Assembly (NCBI GenBank): GCA_964369175.1
Contig: CAYJEM010000019.1
Location: 1-31,124 of the forward strand
Origin: Tannockella sp964369175
Lineage (GTDB): Bacteria; Bacillota_I; Bacilli_A; Erysipelotrichales; Coprobacillaceae
DNA: 31,124 nucleotides
Reading direction: 5' to 3'
Shown here: positions 7,978 through 16,766 of the stretch, one piece after another
Position numbering within the stretch: position 1 is the first letter of the stretch
Layout: each line of letters opens with the position of its first letter
Notes under the pieces: model-generated
Told to the model about the DNA's origin: nothing
Databases searched by the model: none
The model's input: the letters and a program-made list of their open reading frames with translations, nothing else
Made by a program: the position numbers and the translations under genes

Positions 7978-8199
7978 ATGTCTAGAAAAGGAAATTGTTT
8001 AGATAATTCACCTACAGAAAATTTCTTTGCAAGATTAAAGAATGAAATGTTTTATGGAAAAGAAAATACCTTTAAAACACTTAGTGAATTAAAGGTAGCA
8101 ATAGTAGAATATATAGATTATTATAATAATCAAAGGATTATAACAAAGTTAAAAGGAATGACTCCTATACAGTATAGAAATCATTCCTTAGCGTGTTAA
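7978..8199 (+). pseudogene. IS3-family transposase OrfB, C-terminal remnant
   Basis: The 73-aa frame is the last part of a DDE (rve) integrase-type transposase. SMSRKGNCLDNSPTENFF contains the third catalytic residue (the E of ENFF), and YNNQRI...LKGMTPIQYR is the standard ending. The two catalytic aspartates and the whole N-terminal part are missing. Codons IIQ just upstream of the ATG are in the same frame and also match OrfB, which shows the ATG is not a true start. No function is expected. Confidence 0.85.
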
Positions 8200-8204
8200 T
8201 TCAA

Positions 8205-8242
8205 TGTCCAATAAAGTGGGTTCGCTTCAGATTTGGGACTTT
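8205..8242 (-). repeat. Right terminal inverted repeat of the mini-IS
   Basis: Inverted partner of 7874-7909. Its outermost bases form part of the TAA stop codon of the haemolysin III-like gene. Confidence 0.75.
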
Positions 8243-8885
8243 ATAAAAAGAATACAATTGCAAGTATGTGGAATATTGATGCAATTGCAATAAAGCAATG
8301 CCAAATAACATGGTTATAGACCATGTTTTTCTTTGCATAAAAGTATGCACCAATCGAATAACAAAGACCGCCTAAAACAATAAAGATTAAAAATAACATA
8401 CTAGCATTTTTAATTAATGATGGTAAAAATAGTATTGCAGTCCACCCCATTATAAGATAAATAGCTAGTGAAAGTTTAGGTAAACTTTTTAAAGAAATGG
8501 ACTTATATAATATTCCTGCAAGTACCATTGTCCACTGTATAACTAAAATAATAATTCCTTGAACTCCTCCAATAATACATAGAGCTACCGGAGTATAACT
8601 TCCAGCAATCGCAAAATATATAAAGATATGATCTAGAATACGGAAAATGTCCTTATGAATCTTTTCGTGTTCCATAACATGATATAATGTAGAAACTAAA
8701 AACATTAAAAAGATACAAATGATAAAGATGCTAACTGCTACTGCTTGTACAATGCCACCAGCCAAATAACTATAAATTGCGCTAATTGGAATTAAAACAA
8801 GAGTTGCAATAGTCATCACTCCATGGATAATTGAATTCCATAGCTCAACCTTAAAATATGGTGGGAAAATTTTTCTTATCTTCAT
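8241..8885 (-). CDS. Haemolysin III / YqfA-type membrane protein (PAQR family)
   Basis: A 214-aa seven-helix membrane protein of the HlyIII/progestin-adiponectin-receptor-like family. The conserved polar residues are present: E14-x2-N17-x3-H21, S65-x3-H69, D85, AGSYTP at 94-99, H192-x3-H196 (HVIWH) and H206. Together these form the presumed zinc-binding, hydrolase-like site. Despite the name, most bacterial members are not proven toxins, and a lipid-related role is more likely. It starts two bases after the upstream AI-2E family gene, with a weak ribosome site, so it is translationally coupled. Its stop codon merges with the end of the mini-IS, and no intrinsic terminator remains after it. 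Confidence 0.85.
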   Translation of the reverse strand: MKIRKIFPPYFKVELWNSIIHGVMTIATLVLIPISAIYSYLAGGIVQAVAVSIFIICIFLMFLVSTLYHVMEHEKIHKDIFRILDHIFIYFAIAGSYTPVALCIIGGVQGIIILVIQWTMVLAGILYKSISLKSLPKLSLAIYLIMGWTAILFLPSLIKNASMLFLIFIVLGGLCYSIGAYFYAKKNMVYNHVIWHCFIAIASIFHILAIVFFL

Positions 8886-8887
8886 CT

Positions 8888-9967
8888 CTACACGCTTCCA
8901 CTTTCTCGATATGTTCGTTTATAAATACGTACTACAATTTTACAAATAACAAGAGTTGGCATCGCTAGAATCATACCTACTGGTCCAAATAATGTTCCAC
9001 CTGTTAAGATACCAAAAAGTACCGAAAGAATATCTAGATCAATTTGCTTAGAATAAATACGTGGGCTAATCACATATGCTGTAAGTGTTGATTGAACAAA
9101 TATCAAGAACAACAATAAAGCGATTTTATACCCTCCTAAACTAATTGAAACAATAATCCCTAAGGTGTTTGCAAGTGCAGGTCCAACATATGGGAAGACT
9201 GCCATAACCCCAGTGATAATTCCTAAAATCAACCAGTTTTCTTGACCAATAGCTAAATACATTAAAGCAGCAGTTCCACCTTGACATAATGCATCTAATA
9301 CAAATGCTTCTAAATAATTAGAAAGTGAGTATTCCACTTCAATGATATGGCTTGGTAGGTTTTTATTTGCTTTCATTGCAAGCAAAGAAATACGTCTTCT
9401 AAGTGATGGGTAGCGAGCAGACATATAGATTGATAATACAAAGGCTATTACGATGCTTCCAATAGTACCTGCAGTTTGCATTAATATATCAAGTGTTGCA
9501 TTAACAAAATTGCTATTATTGATAATAGAACTTAATGATGATAATGTTTCGTTTAATAACGGTGATATATCGACACCTAGATTTGTACTAACGAAGATAT
9601 TGATTTCATCAAATCCAGATTGTAATGCAGGAATCATTTCTTGCACACTTGTGATAATTAAGGGAATTAGTAATAATAATAATGTTCCGATAAATGCAAG
9701 TGTTCCAACGTAGACAATTGTAATGCATATACTACGTTTAGGAATATAGCGATGTAGTCTAGAGATAATGGTCTCTAGTATAAAAGCAATTACAAATCCA
9801 ATCACAAAGGGCTGAATAATTGCCCAAACGGTATTAAGGATACCACTCCATAGTGATTCTGTAACAATAATAAGTAAACATACAAGTAAAATACCCAAAA
9901 TGTTTATAATTAAACTTGTTAATTTTCTTGATAATAATCTATCGACAATTGTTGATAATATTTTCAT
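8888..9967 (-). CDS. AI-2E family transporter-like membrane protein
   Basis: A 359-aa polytopic protein of the AI-2E/TqsA/YtvI family (PF01594). It has paired N-terminal helices (residues about 15-75), a central soluble part, and the typical C-terminal stretch FPYVGPALANTLG, SPRIYSKQIDLDILSVLFG, GPVGMILAMP. Members include sodium/proton antiporters and putative autoinducer-2 exporters; the substrate here cannot be inferred. The ATG at 9967 is preferred over a GTG at 9976 because the Shine-Dalgarno AGAGAGG sits eight bases before the ATG and would overlap the GTG. It forms an operon with the haemolysin III-like gene. Confidence 0.85.
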   Translation of the reverse strand: MKILSTIVDRLLSRKLTSLIINILGILLVCLLIIVTESLWSGILNTVWAIIQPFVIGFVIAFILETIISRLHRYIPKRSICITIVYVGTLAFIGTLLLLLIPLIITSVQEMIPALQSGFDEINIFVSTNLGVDISPLLNETLSSLSSIINNSNFVNATLDILMQTAGTIGSIVIAFVLSIYMSARYPSLRRRISLLAMKANKNLPSHIIEVEYSLSNYLEAFVLDALCQGGTAALMYLAIGQENWLILGIITGVMAVFPYVGPALANTLGIIVSISLGGYKIALLLFLIFVQSTLTAYVISPRIYSKQIDLDILSVLFGILTGGTLFGPVGMILAMPTLVICKIVVRIYKRTYRESGSV

Positions 9968-10055
9968 TTTTTGCACCTCTCTTTGTTAAATATAACATAA
10001 AACGGGAATAATTAAAAATGTATTAAATAAAAAGTAAGAATATTAATCACTTCCA

Positions 10056-10084
10056 TTGTTTTTTTTTTCAACTTTTAGTAGAAT
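10056..10084 (+). promoter_or_regulatory. Probable sigma-A promoter of the suf operon
   Basis: TTGTTT (10056-10061) and TAGAAT (10079-10084) lie 17 bases apart, about 30 bases before sufC. I recognise no IscR- or Fur-like operator in the 138-base divergent gap. Confidence 0.5.
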
Positions 10085-10114
10085 ATATTAGATAAAGAAG
10101 AAAGGGGCAAAGTT

Positions 10115-10930
10115 ATGTCGACTTTAAAGATAGAAAATTTGCATGTCAGTATCGAAAATAAAGAAATTTTAAAAGGTGTTAGTTTAACAATTTCAACTGG
10201 TGAAACCCATGCGGTTATGGGACCAAACGGAAATGGAAAATCAACATTACTTTCAGCCATTATGGGGCACCCTAAATATACAATTACAAGTGGAAGTATC
10301 ACTTTGGATGATAAAGATGTACTTAGTATGAGTGTAGATGAAAGAAGTAAGGCGGGGTTGTTTTTAGCTATGCAATATCCCCAAGAAATCCCTGGTGTAA
10401 CAACATCAGATTTCTTAAAAGCAGCGATGAATGCTAGAAGTGAAAAACCAATTTCATTGTTTAAATTTATAAAAACGCTAGAAGATAACATTGAAGATTT
10501 AAAAATGAATGAAGATTTAGCACATCGTTATTTAAACGCTGGTTTCTCTGGAGGAGAAAAAAAGCGTAATGAAATATTACAAATGAAGTTATTAAAGCCT
10601 ACATTTGCACTATTAGATGAAATTGATTCAGGATTAGATGTTGATGCATTACGTATTGTTGCTAAAGCAATTAATGAGATGGCAAGTGAGTCATTTGGAA
10701 CACTAATGATATCACATTATAATCGTTTGTTTGAACTAGTACCACCAACACATGTTCATGTACTGATTGATGGAAAGATTGTGGTTAGTGGTGGTAGTGA
10801 AATTATTGATAGAATTGACACTGAAGGATACAGATGGGTTAGAGAATTAGGTATAGAGATTCCAACAGAGAAAAAAGAACGTATTATTTTAGAAAGTTGT
10901 GCTAATAAAGAAAGAATGAAGACGAAGTAA
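10115..10930 (+). CDS. sufC: SufC, ATPase of the SufBCD iron-sulfur cluster scaffold
   Basis: A 271-aa ABC-type cytoplasmic ATPase that powers Fe-S cluster assembly on SufB-SufD. It has Walker A GPNGNGKST at 36-44, Q-loop region AMQYPQEIPGV at 85-94, signature FSGGEKKR at 144-151, Walker B ALLDEID at 165-171 and switch H201. The QEIPGV and GEKKRNEI sequences are hallmarks of SufC rather than of transporters. The C-terminal tail is about 20 residues longer than usual. AAAGGGG precedes the ATG. First gene of sufCDSUB. Confidence 0.95.
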   Translation: MSTLKIENLHVSIENKEILKGVSLTISTGETHAVMGPNGNGKSTLLSAIMGHPKYTITSGSITLDDKDVLSMSVDERSKAGLFLAMQYPQEIPGVTTSDFLKAAMNARSEKPISLFKFIKTLEDNIEDLKMNEDLAHRYLNAGFSGGEKKRNEILQMKLLKPTFALLDEIDSGLDVDALRIVAKAINEMASESFGTLMISHYNRLFELVPPTHVHVLIDGKIVVSGGSEIIDRIDTEGYRWVRELGIEIPTEKKERIILESCANKERMKTK

Positions 10931-11829
10931 TGGATATGAAAAAAACATTTATTATTGTACAAAATAATGAAATACAGATAACCGATACGTCTTTTGTTAC
11001 AGTGGAATCGAATACTATTACAATTGAAGATAATGGAGCAGTATACATAACTTATCAATTAGAAAATAAAGAAAAATCGATAACGATTATCAATAATGCT
11101 AAAGAAACAACAATATTTGAAAAATATCGATTCATAGGAAAATCAACTTTACATAAAACAATTAAAGCAAATGATTACTCTTCAATAGCTCGATATGTTG
11201 ATAATGAAACAGGAAGCCTTGATAATGAAGAAAACATGGCCCAATGTCATGTTTATGAAACAGTGGAAGCTAATGAAGGTGTAAAAATTACATGTGCATA
11301 TGTAGATATGGCAGATGCAAAAAATGAAAATAAAATAATTTACAAATTAATAGGACAAGATGCAAATGTCAATGTTCGTTTAGCGGCGCTATCAAAAACT
11401 AATGAGTCGAAACATATTGAAATCACAATGGAACATCTAGCACCAATGACATATGCAAATATGGATAATTATGGTGTAGTTAAACAAAATGGATCACTAG
11501 TAATTGATGGTGTTTGCACAATAAAAAAAGGGATGTACCAGTCACAAAGTCATCAAGTTAACAAAATTATAGTATTTGATAGTGCGTCATCTGCTAAAGC
11601 TAATCCATATTTATATATTGATGAATATGATGTAAAAGCAAGCCATGGAGCCAGCGTTGGTAAAATTGATGAAGAACACTTATATTATTTACAATCTCGT
11701 GGACTTACAAGAAATGAAGCAATGCATTTAGTTGTTTATGGCTATTTTACACCAGTTCTGGAATATGTACATGATGATGAATTGAAAGCAGAATTTTCTA
11801 ATAAAATCAAAGAGAAGGTGCAAATGTAA
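10930..11829 (+). CDS. sufD: SufD, Fe-S scaffold subunit (short form)
   Basis: A 299-aa SufB/SufD family protein, short compared with the more than 400 residues common in Bacilli. The C-terminal beta-helix end is typical: YLYIDEYDVKASHGASVGKID, with the SufD histidine in ASHGAS, then LYYLQSRGLTRNEA. The N-terminal half is diverged and hard to align. It partners SufB and SufC in the scaffold complex. The ATG overlaps the sufC stop (TAATG); another ATG lies two codons later. Position between sufC and sufS supports the assignment. Confidence 0.85.
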   Translation: MDMKKTFIIVQNNEIQITDTSFVTVESNTITIEDNGAVYITYQLENKEKSITIINNAKETTIFEKYRFIGKSTLHKTIKANDYSSIARYVDNETGSLDNEENMAQCHVYETVEANEGVKITCAYVDMADAKNENKIIYKLIGQDANVNVRLAALSKTNESKHIEITMEHLAPMTYANMDNYGVVKQNGSLVIDGVCTIKKGMYQSQSHQVNKIIVFDSASSAKANPYLYIDEYDVKASHGASVGKIDEEHLYYLQSRGLTRNEAMHLVVYGYFTPVLEYVHDDELKAEFSNKIKEKVQM

Positions 11830-13055
11830 TGATAGCAGTAGAAAAGATTCGTAAAGACTTTCCAATGCTTCAAGGAAAAACAATGCAAAATAAACCACTA
11901 ATTTACTTAGATAATGGAGCTACAACACTAAAACCAAAATGTGTTATTGATGCTGTATGTGATTATTTATCAAATTATTCAGGTAATGCGCACCGCGGTG
12001 ACTATGATATTAGTTATGAAGTAGATACAGTATATGAGGCAACTAGACAAAAAGTAGCTGATTTTATTAATTGTGATAAAAATGAAATAGTTTATACAAG
12101 TGGTACAACAGATAGTATGAATATGATTGCATTTGGTTATGTACGCAACATTCTTCAACCTGGAGATGAAATTTTATTAACTGTTGCAGAACATGCAAGT
12201 AATATTTTACCTTGGTTTGAAGTTGTAAAGCAAACTGGGGCAATTATAAAATACATTCCTTTAGATAACGAAGGAAAACTACATATTGATGCAGTAAAAG
12301 AAACAATTACTAAAAATACGAAAGTGATTTCTGTTGCCCAAGTAACAAATGTTGTAGGGTTTGAAGCGCCTATTAAAGAAATTTGTAAACTTGCCCACAG
12401 TCAAGATATTATTGTATGTGTTGATGGTGCTCAAAGTACACCACATCAAGCAGTAGATATGCAAGATTTGGATGCTGACTTCTTTGCTTTTTCAGGACAT
12501 AAAATGTGTGGTCCAACAGGTATTGGAATATTATATGGTAAGTATGAATTATTACAAGCAATGGAACCAATTCGTTTAGGTGGTGGTAATAATGCTCGTT
12601 TTTCAAGTGATGGTAAAGTGTCTTTGAAAAATGCACCTGCAAAGTTTGAGGCTGGAACGCAAAATATTGAAGGTGTTATTGGTTTAGGTAAAGCAGTTGA
12701 TTACCTACAAGCAATAGGAATGGAAAATATTCATAACTATGAAAAAGAGCTTAGAGCTTATGCGATAAGCAAAATGAAAGAAATAGACACATTAGAAATC
12801 TATAATGAAAATGCTACAGGGCCAATCACTTTTAATATTAAAGGTGTATTTAGTCAAGATAGTGCTTCATTATTTAATAAATATGGAATTGCTGTTCGTT
12901 CGGGACAACATTGTGCAAAGATATTAAGTGACTTTTTACATGTTAATCAAACGTTACGCATATCTTTGTATTTCTATAACACAAAACAAGAAATTGATAC
13001 ATTTATCGATGTTTGTAAGAAAGGAGATGAATTCTTAGATGCCTTCTTTGGATAA
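11829..13055 (+). CDS. sufS: SufS cysteine desulfurase
   Basis: A 408-aa PLP-dependent group II cysteine desulfurase that takes sulfur from cysteine and passes it to SufU. It shows the LDNGATTLKP start, H121 (AEHASN), PLP-contacting D199, the Schiff-base lysine K225 in FSGHKMCGPTG, FEAGTQNIEG at 273-282 and the catalytic C362 in RSGQHC. The family more often has R.GHHC..P, so the RSGQHCAKI loop is a small variation. It overlaps the sufD stop by one base and sufU by 17 bases. Confidence 0.95.
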   Translation: MIAVEKIRKDFPMLQGKTMQNKPLIYLDNGATTLKPKCVIDAVCDYLSNYSGNAHRGDYDISYEVDTVYEATRQKVADFINCDKNEIVYTSGTTDSMNMIAFGYVRNILQPGDEILLTVAEHASNILPWFEVVKQTGAIIKYIPLDNEGKLHIDAVKETITKNTKVISVAQVTNVVGFEAPIKEICKLAHSQDIIVCVDGAQSTPHQAVDMQDLDADFFAFSGHKMCGPTGIGILYGKYELLQAMEPIRLGGGNNARFSSDGKVSLKNAPAKFEAGTQNIEGVIGLGKAVDYLQAIGMENIHNYEKELRAYAISKMKEIDTLEIYNENATGPITFNIKGVFSQDSASLFNKYGIAVRSGQHCAKILSDFLHVNQTLRISLYFYNTKQEIDTFIDVCKKGDEFLDAFFG

Positions 13056-13476
13056 TATGTTACTTAGACAAATTATTATGGATCATTATGAAAATCCACG
13101 TAATCATAAATTAGTAGAAGACCCAACATTTCAAGTTATCAATATGGATTCTGAAACATGTATTGACAACATTGATGTACAGGCAAAAATAGAAAATGGA
13201 ACAATTGAAGATATTCGTTTTGATGGTGAGGCGTGTGCAATATGTACAGCGAGTACATCAATTATGAGTGAATTATTAATTGGTAAAACTGTTGATGAAG
13301 CAAAAGAAATTATTACTCATTACAACAATATGATATTTGAAAAAGAATATGATGAAGATATATTAGAAGAAGCAATTGCTTTTATGAATACACATAAACA
13401 AGCAAATCGTATCAAGTGTGCTACACTTGGATGGAATGCGATTGAAAAACTAATCACAGACAGTCAGGAGGGATAG
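13039..13476 (+). CDS. sufU: SufU, zinc-dependent sulfurtransferase/scaffold
   Basis: A 145-aa IscU-like protein of the SufU branch. In B. subtilis SufU, zinc is held by three Cys and one Asp; the equivalents here are C41, D43 (CID), C66 (GEACAI) and C127 (RIKCATLGW). NPRN at 19-22 is the typical N-terminal motif. The usual CGD triplet is CID here, which keeps the ligands but loses the glycine. It accepts sulfur from SufS. It overlaps the sufS end by 17 bases. Confidence 0.93.
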   Translation: MPSLDNMLLRQIIMDHYENPRNHKLVEDPTFQVINMDSETCIDNIDVQAKIENGTIEDIRFDGEACAICTASTSIMSELLIGKTVDEAKEIITHYNNMIFEKEYDEDILEEAIAFMNTHKQANRIKCATLGWNAIEKLITDSQEG

Positions 13477-13477
13477 T

Positions 13478-14884
13478 ATGAGTGATATAAATAAAGATAT
13501 TCCCTCTAGTGAATATGCTTATGGATTTAATGATGGTGATGTTTCGGTATATAAAACATCAACTGGATTAAATGAAGAAATTGTAAGAGAGATTTCAAAG
13601 ATTAAAAATGAACCTGAGTGGATGCTTGAGTTTCGTTTAAAGGCATTACACCATTTTGAAAAAACACCAATGCCAACTTGGGGTGTAGATTTATCAGAAC
13701 TTAACTTTGATGATTATACATATTATATTAAGCCAAGTGATCGTCAAGAAACATCTTGGAAAGATGTTCCAGAAAAAATAAAAGATACATTCGATCGTTT
13801 AGGAATACCTGAAGCAGAACAAAAGTTTTTATCAGGTGTCAGTACGCAGTATGAATCAGAAGTTGTATACCATAATATGTTACAAGAAGTAGAGGAAAAG
13901 GGCGTGATTTTTCTAGATACTGACAGTGCATTGAAACAACATCCTGAAATTTTTAAAAAGTATTTTAATACGATTGTTGCTTATAGTGATAACAAATTTT
14001 CTGCATTGAATGGTGCCGTGTGGTCTGGAGGTTCATTTATTTACGTTCCTCCTGGAGTTGTTCTAGACAAGCCGTTACAATCATACTTTAGAATAAACTC
14101 AGAACAAATGGGACAGTTTGAAAGAACCCTTATCATTGTTGATGAAGGTGCAAGTATTCATTATGTTGAAGGGTGTACAGCTCCAACCTATTCAAAAGAT
14201 TCATTACATGCTGCAGTTGTTGAAATTGTTGTATTAGAGGGTGGAAGTTGTCGATACTCAACGGTTCAAAACTGGTCTACAAATATCTTAAACCTAGTTA
14301 CGAAACGTGCTAAATGTATGGAGAATGCATCAATGGAATGGATAGATGGAAATATAGGGAGTTCTAAGACAATGAAATATCCAGCATGTGTATTAGCTGG
14401 TGAAGGTGCTAAAGGAACATGTATAACTATAGCAGTCGCTGGTCAAGGGCAAGTTATTGATTCAGGTGCTAAAATGATTCACCTTGCAAAAAATACATCA
14501 AGTAATATCATTTCTAAATCTGTGGCTCGTAGTGGAGGTAAAGTAGATTATCGTGGAATTGTACAACACATGCCAGGAGCAATCAATGCTAAAAGTAAAG
14601 TGGAATGTGATACTTTAATACTTGATCGTCAATCAACTAGTGATACAATACCAGTTAATCATGTTCGAAATAATGATTCAATTATTGAACATGAAGCAAC
14701 TGTTTCTAAAATATCAGAGGAACAATTATTTTATCTGATGTCTCGTGGTTTAACAAAACAAGAAGCTACAGAGATGATTGTTATGGGATTTATAGAACCA
14801 TTTTCAAGAGAGCTTCCAATGGAATATGCTGTTGAGTTAAATCAACTAATTAAGCTTGATTTTGGAGACCAAGGAATTGGATAA
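13478..14884 (+). CDS. sufB: SufB, Fe-S cluster assembly scaffold
   Basis: A 468-aa SufB of normal length. Landmarks are SGVSTQYESEVVYHN, the beta-helix core with WSGGSFIYVPPGV and EGCTAP, NWSTNILNLVTKRA, DGNIGSSKTMKYP, and the C-terminal HEATVSKISEEQLFYLMSRGL with the family's conserved EHEA region. It assembles the nascent cluster with SufC and SufD in the cytoplasm. A strong CAGGAGGG precedes the ATG, one base after the sufU stop. Its last codons overlap the next gene. Confidence 0.95.
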   Translation: MSDINKDIPSSEYAYGFNDGDVSVYKTSTGLNEEIVREISKIKNEPEWMLEFRLKALHHFEKTPMPTWGVDLSELNFDDYTYYIKPSDRQETSWKDVPEKIKDTFDRLGIPEAEQKFLSGVSTQYESEVVYHNMLQEVEEKGVIFLDTDSALKQHPEIFKKYFNTIVAYSDNKFSALNGAVWSGGSFIYVPPGVVLDKPLQSYFRINSEQMGQFERTLIIVDEGASIHYVEGCTAPTYSKDSLHAAVVEIVVLEGGSCRYSTVQNWSTNILNLVTKRAKCMENASMEWIDGNIGSSKTMKYPACVLAGEGAKGTCITIAVAGQGQVIDSGAKMIHLAKNTSSNIISKSVARSGGKVDYRGIVQHMPGAINAKSKVECDTLILDRQSTSDTIPVNHVRNNDSIIEHEATVSKISEEQLFYLMSRGLTKQEATEMIVMGFIEPFSRELPMEYAVELNQLIKLDFGDQGIG

Positions 14885-15404
14885 AAAAACAATTCGTACA
14901 AATATGTTGCAACAAAGAGAAGGCCTATCTAGAAAACAATGTTTAGATATGTCTTCTTTCATTATTAATAAATTAAAAGAACATCCTTTTTACATCGAAG
15001 CTCAATCAATTGGTATTTATGTATCTTTTAAAAATGAGGTGGAAACTTATTTGTATTTACAATCTTTTTTAGATGAAAAAGAGGTTGCTATAACTAAAAT
15101 AACAGACTTAGGACAAATGGAGTATGTGTGGATTAATCAATTAGAGGACCTTGAAGATGGAAAGTATGGAATAAAAGAACCTAAAGGGAATACATTCATC
15201 GATCCAAGTGAACTCGATTTACTAATTATTCCCCTTGTTGCATTTGATAATAAAAATAATCGTATTGGTTATGGTGGCGGTTACTATGATCGTTACTTGC
15301 AAAGATATAAAGGAAATACAATTGGTCTAGGGTATTCATTTCAAAAAGTTGATATTATTCCAATTGATATATATGATAAACCTTTGGATAATATTATATA
15401 TTAA
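14877..15404 (+). CDS. fau: 5-formyltetrahydrofolate cyclo-ligase
   Basis: The 5-FCL/MTHFS family enzyme converts 5-formyl-THF to 5,10-methenyl-THF with ATP in the cytoplasm. It has the N-terminal basic motif KKTIRTNMLQQR, IGIYVSFKNEVET, and the signature PLVAFD..NRIGYGGGYYDRYL near residue 120-140. I choose TTG at 14877 (175 aa) because it sits nine bases after GGAG and places the family's KK..R motif at the usual distance from the N-terminus. A TTG at 14856 would add seven residues. It overlaps the end of sufB by eight bases, so it is part of the suf transcript. Confidence 0.9.
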   Translation: MDKKTIRTNMLQQREGLSRKQCLDMSSFIINKLKEHPFYIEAQSIGIYVSFKNEVETYLYLQSFLDEKEVAITKITDLGQMEYVWINQLEDLEDGKYGIKEPKGNTFIDPSELDLLIIPLVAFDNKNNRIGYGGGYYDRYLQRYKGNTIGLGYSFQKVDIIPIDIYDKPLDNIIY

Positions 15405-15429
15405 AGTTATAAATTTAACGCGCGATTAC

Positions 15430-15458
15430 TTGAAAAAAATAGTTGTATATCTTACAAT
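15430..15458 (+). promoter_or_regulatory. Sigma-A promoter of ackA
   Basis: TTGAAA (15430-15435) and TACAAT (15453-15458) are 17 bases apart, about 50 bases upstream of the ackA start. Confidence 0.65.
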
Positions 15459-15510
15459 TACAAATATAGAGAATATGTCAATTTTCTAGACTATATAGGA
15501 GGAAGTTTCA

Positions 15511-16701
15511 ATGTCAAAAATTATTGCAGTAAATGCAGGTAGTTCATCATTAAAGTTTCAATTGTTTGAAATGATCGATGAAAGTGTTATTACATCAGGA
15601 GTAGTTGAAAGAATTGGATTCGATGATGCGATTTTTACAATTAAATATGCAGATCAAAAAGATTCTAAAACACTACCAATTAAAGATCATAATCAAGCCG
15701 TGCAGTTATTACTAAATACATTACTTGAAAAAGGAATAGTAAATTCGTTAGAAGAAATTAAAGGTGTCGGACACCGAGTAGTTCAAGGTGGAAGTTATTA
15801 TGACCAGTCAGTTATAATCAATAAAGAAGTATTGGTGCATATTGATGAATTAAGCACGCTAGCACCATTGCATAATCCTGCAGCGCTAACAGGATATCAT
15901 GCATTTAGTGAAGCTGTTCCTAGTGCGGGAGCAGTTGCCGTGTTTGATACTGCATTCCATCAAACATTACCGCCAAGATGTTATATTTATCCGATTCCAT
16001 ATAAATATTATGAAGAGTATGGAATTCGTAAATATGGAGCTCATGGAACAAGTCATTTCTATGTTTCATCAAGAGTGAATGAACTATTAGGGAATAAAGA
16101 AAATTCAAGAATTATTGTGGCACATTTAGGTGCTGGTGGATCTCTAAGTGCTATTAAGGATGGAAAATCAATTAACACATCTATGGGGTTTACACCACTT
16201 TCGGGAATCATGATGGGAACTCGCTCTGGAGATGTGGACCCTTCAGTTATGGATTATCTAATTGAAAACTTAGGTATGGATGTACATGATGTCATAAAGA
16301 TGTTAAACCGTGAATCTGGATTACTAGGTGTTTCAGGGGTTTCTAGTGATTTTCGAGATGTTGAAGCAGCAGCATTAGATGGAAATGAAAGAGCAAAGCT
16401 TGCAATTGATATCTTTTACCGTCGAGTAATTGCATATATTGGGAGATACTTCGTTGCATTAGGTGGAGTAGATGCTATAGCTTTTACCGCTGGTATTGGA
16501 GAAAATTCATTTCATGCAAGAGCAGGTATCATTGATCTATTAAAGGATGCATTTGGAATCGTAATAGATGAAGATGCTAATATCAATGGTAAAGGGGAAC
16601 GATTAATCACAAAACCTGAATCAAAAGTTAAAATCTACGTAATTCCAACGAACGAAGAATTAGTAATTGCTAGAGATACAAAACGATTATTGAAATTGTA
16701 A
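15511..16701 (+). CDS. ackA: Acetate kinase
   Basis: The 396-aa protein is a full-length acetate kinase, making ATP and acetate from acetyl phosphate in fermentation. It shows NAGSSSLKFQ at 7-16, VFDTAFHQTLP, YGAHGTSH, HLGAGGSLSAI, TSMGFTPLSGIMMGTRSGDVDP and FTAGIGENS. AGGAGG precedes the ATG. It is a single-gene unit with its own promoter and terminator; pta is not in the window. Confidence 0.97.
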   Translation: MSKIIAVNAGSSSLKFQLFEMIDESVITSGVVERIGFDDAIFTIKYADQKDSKTLPIKDHNQAVQLLLNTLLEKGIVNSLEEIKGVGHRVVQGGSYYDQSVIINKEVLVHIDELSTLAPLHNPAALTGYHAFSEAVPSAGAVAVFDTAFHQTLPPRCYIYPIPYKYYEEYGIRKYGAHGTSHFYVSSRVNELLGNKENSRIIVAHLGAGGSLSAIKDGKSINTSMGFTPLSGIMMGTRSGDVDPSVMDYLIENLGMDVHDVIKMLNRESGLLGVSGVSSDFRDVEAAALDGNERAKLAIDIFYRRVIAYIGRYFVALGGVDAIAFTAGIGENSFHARAGIIDLLKDAFGIVIDEDANINGKGERLITKPESKVKIYVIPTNEELVIARDTKRLLKL

Positions 16702-16724
16702 GATGACGAAAGTCATCTTTTTTT
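16701..16724 (+). terminator. Rho-independent terminator after ackA
   Basis: The stem AGATGAC/GTCATCT closes a GAAA tetraloop and is followed by seven T. It starts at the last base of the ackA stop codon. Confidence 0.9.
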
Positions 16725-16726
16725 GT

Positions 16727-16752
16727 ATATTTTACATTATAAAACATACAAT
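16727..16752 (+). promoter_or_regulatory. Possible sigma-E-type sporulation promoter before yunB
   Basis: CATACAAT (16745-16752) equals the B. subtilis sigma-E -10 consensus, with ATATT (16727-16731) 13 bases upstream in the -35 position. In B. subtilis yunB belongs to the sigma-E regulon. The predicted leader would be only about eight bases, which weakens the call. Confidence 0.4.
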
Positions 16753-16766
16753 GTAATGGTGATACA

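Larger units (their letters stand above)
7874..8242 (+). mobile_element. Internally deleted IS3-family (IS150-like) element
   Basis: About 370 bases bounded by imperfect terminal inverted repeats. Left 7874-7909 and right 8205-8242 share AAAGTCCC, TGAA.CGAACCC and ATTGGACA in the same order and orientation towards the inside. Inside are the first codons of an orfA (MAKLSRNQKI, 7937-7969) and, in another frame, the end of the orfB transposase. Roughly the middle kilobase expected for an IS3 element is missing, so it cannot move by itself. The left end abuts the microprotein stop and the right end overlaps the haemolysin III stop. I could not identify a clean target-site duplication. Confidence 0.8.

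Noticed and set aside
7904..8210. TGGACA...TGTCCA as the true ends of the IS element
   Set aside because: These would give the TG...CA ends common in IS3, but the inverted similarity continues outward to AAAGTCCC on both sides, so the element most likely includes those bases.
10075..10491. 138-codon minus-strand frame across the sufC start
   Set aside because: It overlaps the suf promoter and the conserved SufC Walker A region on the other strand, and shows no family motif.
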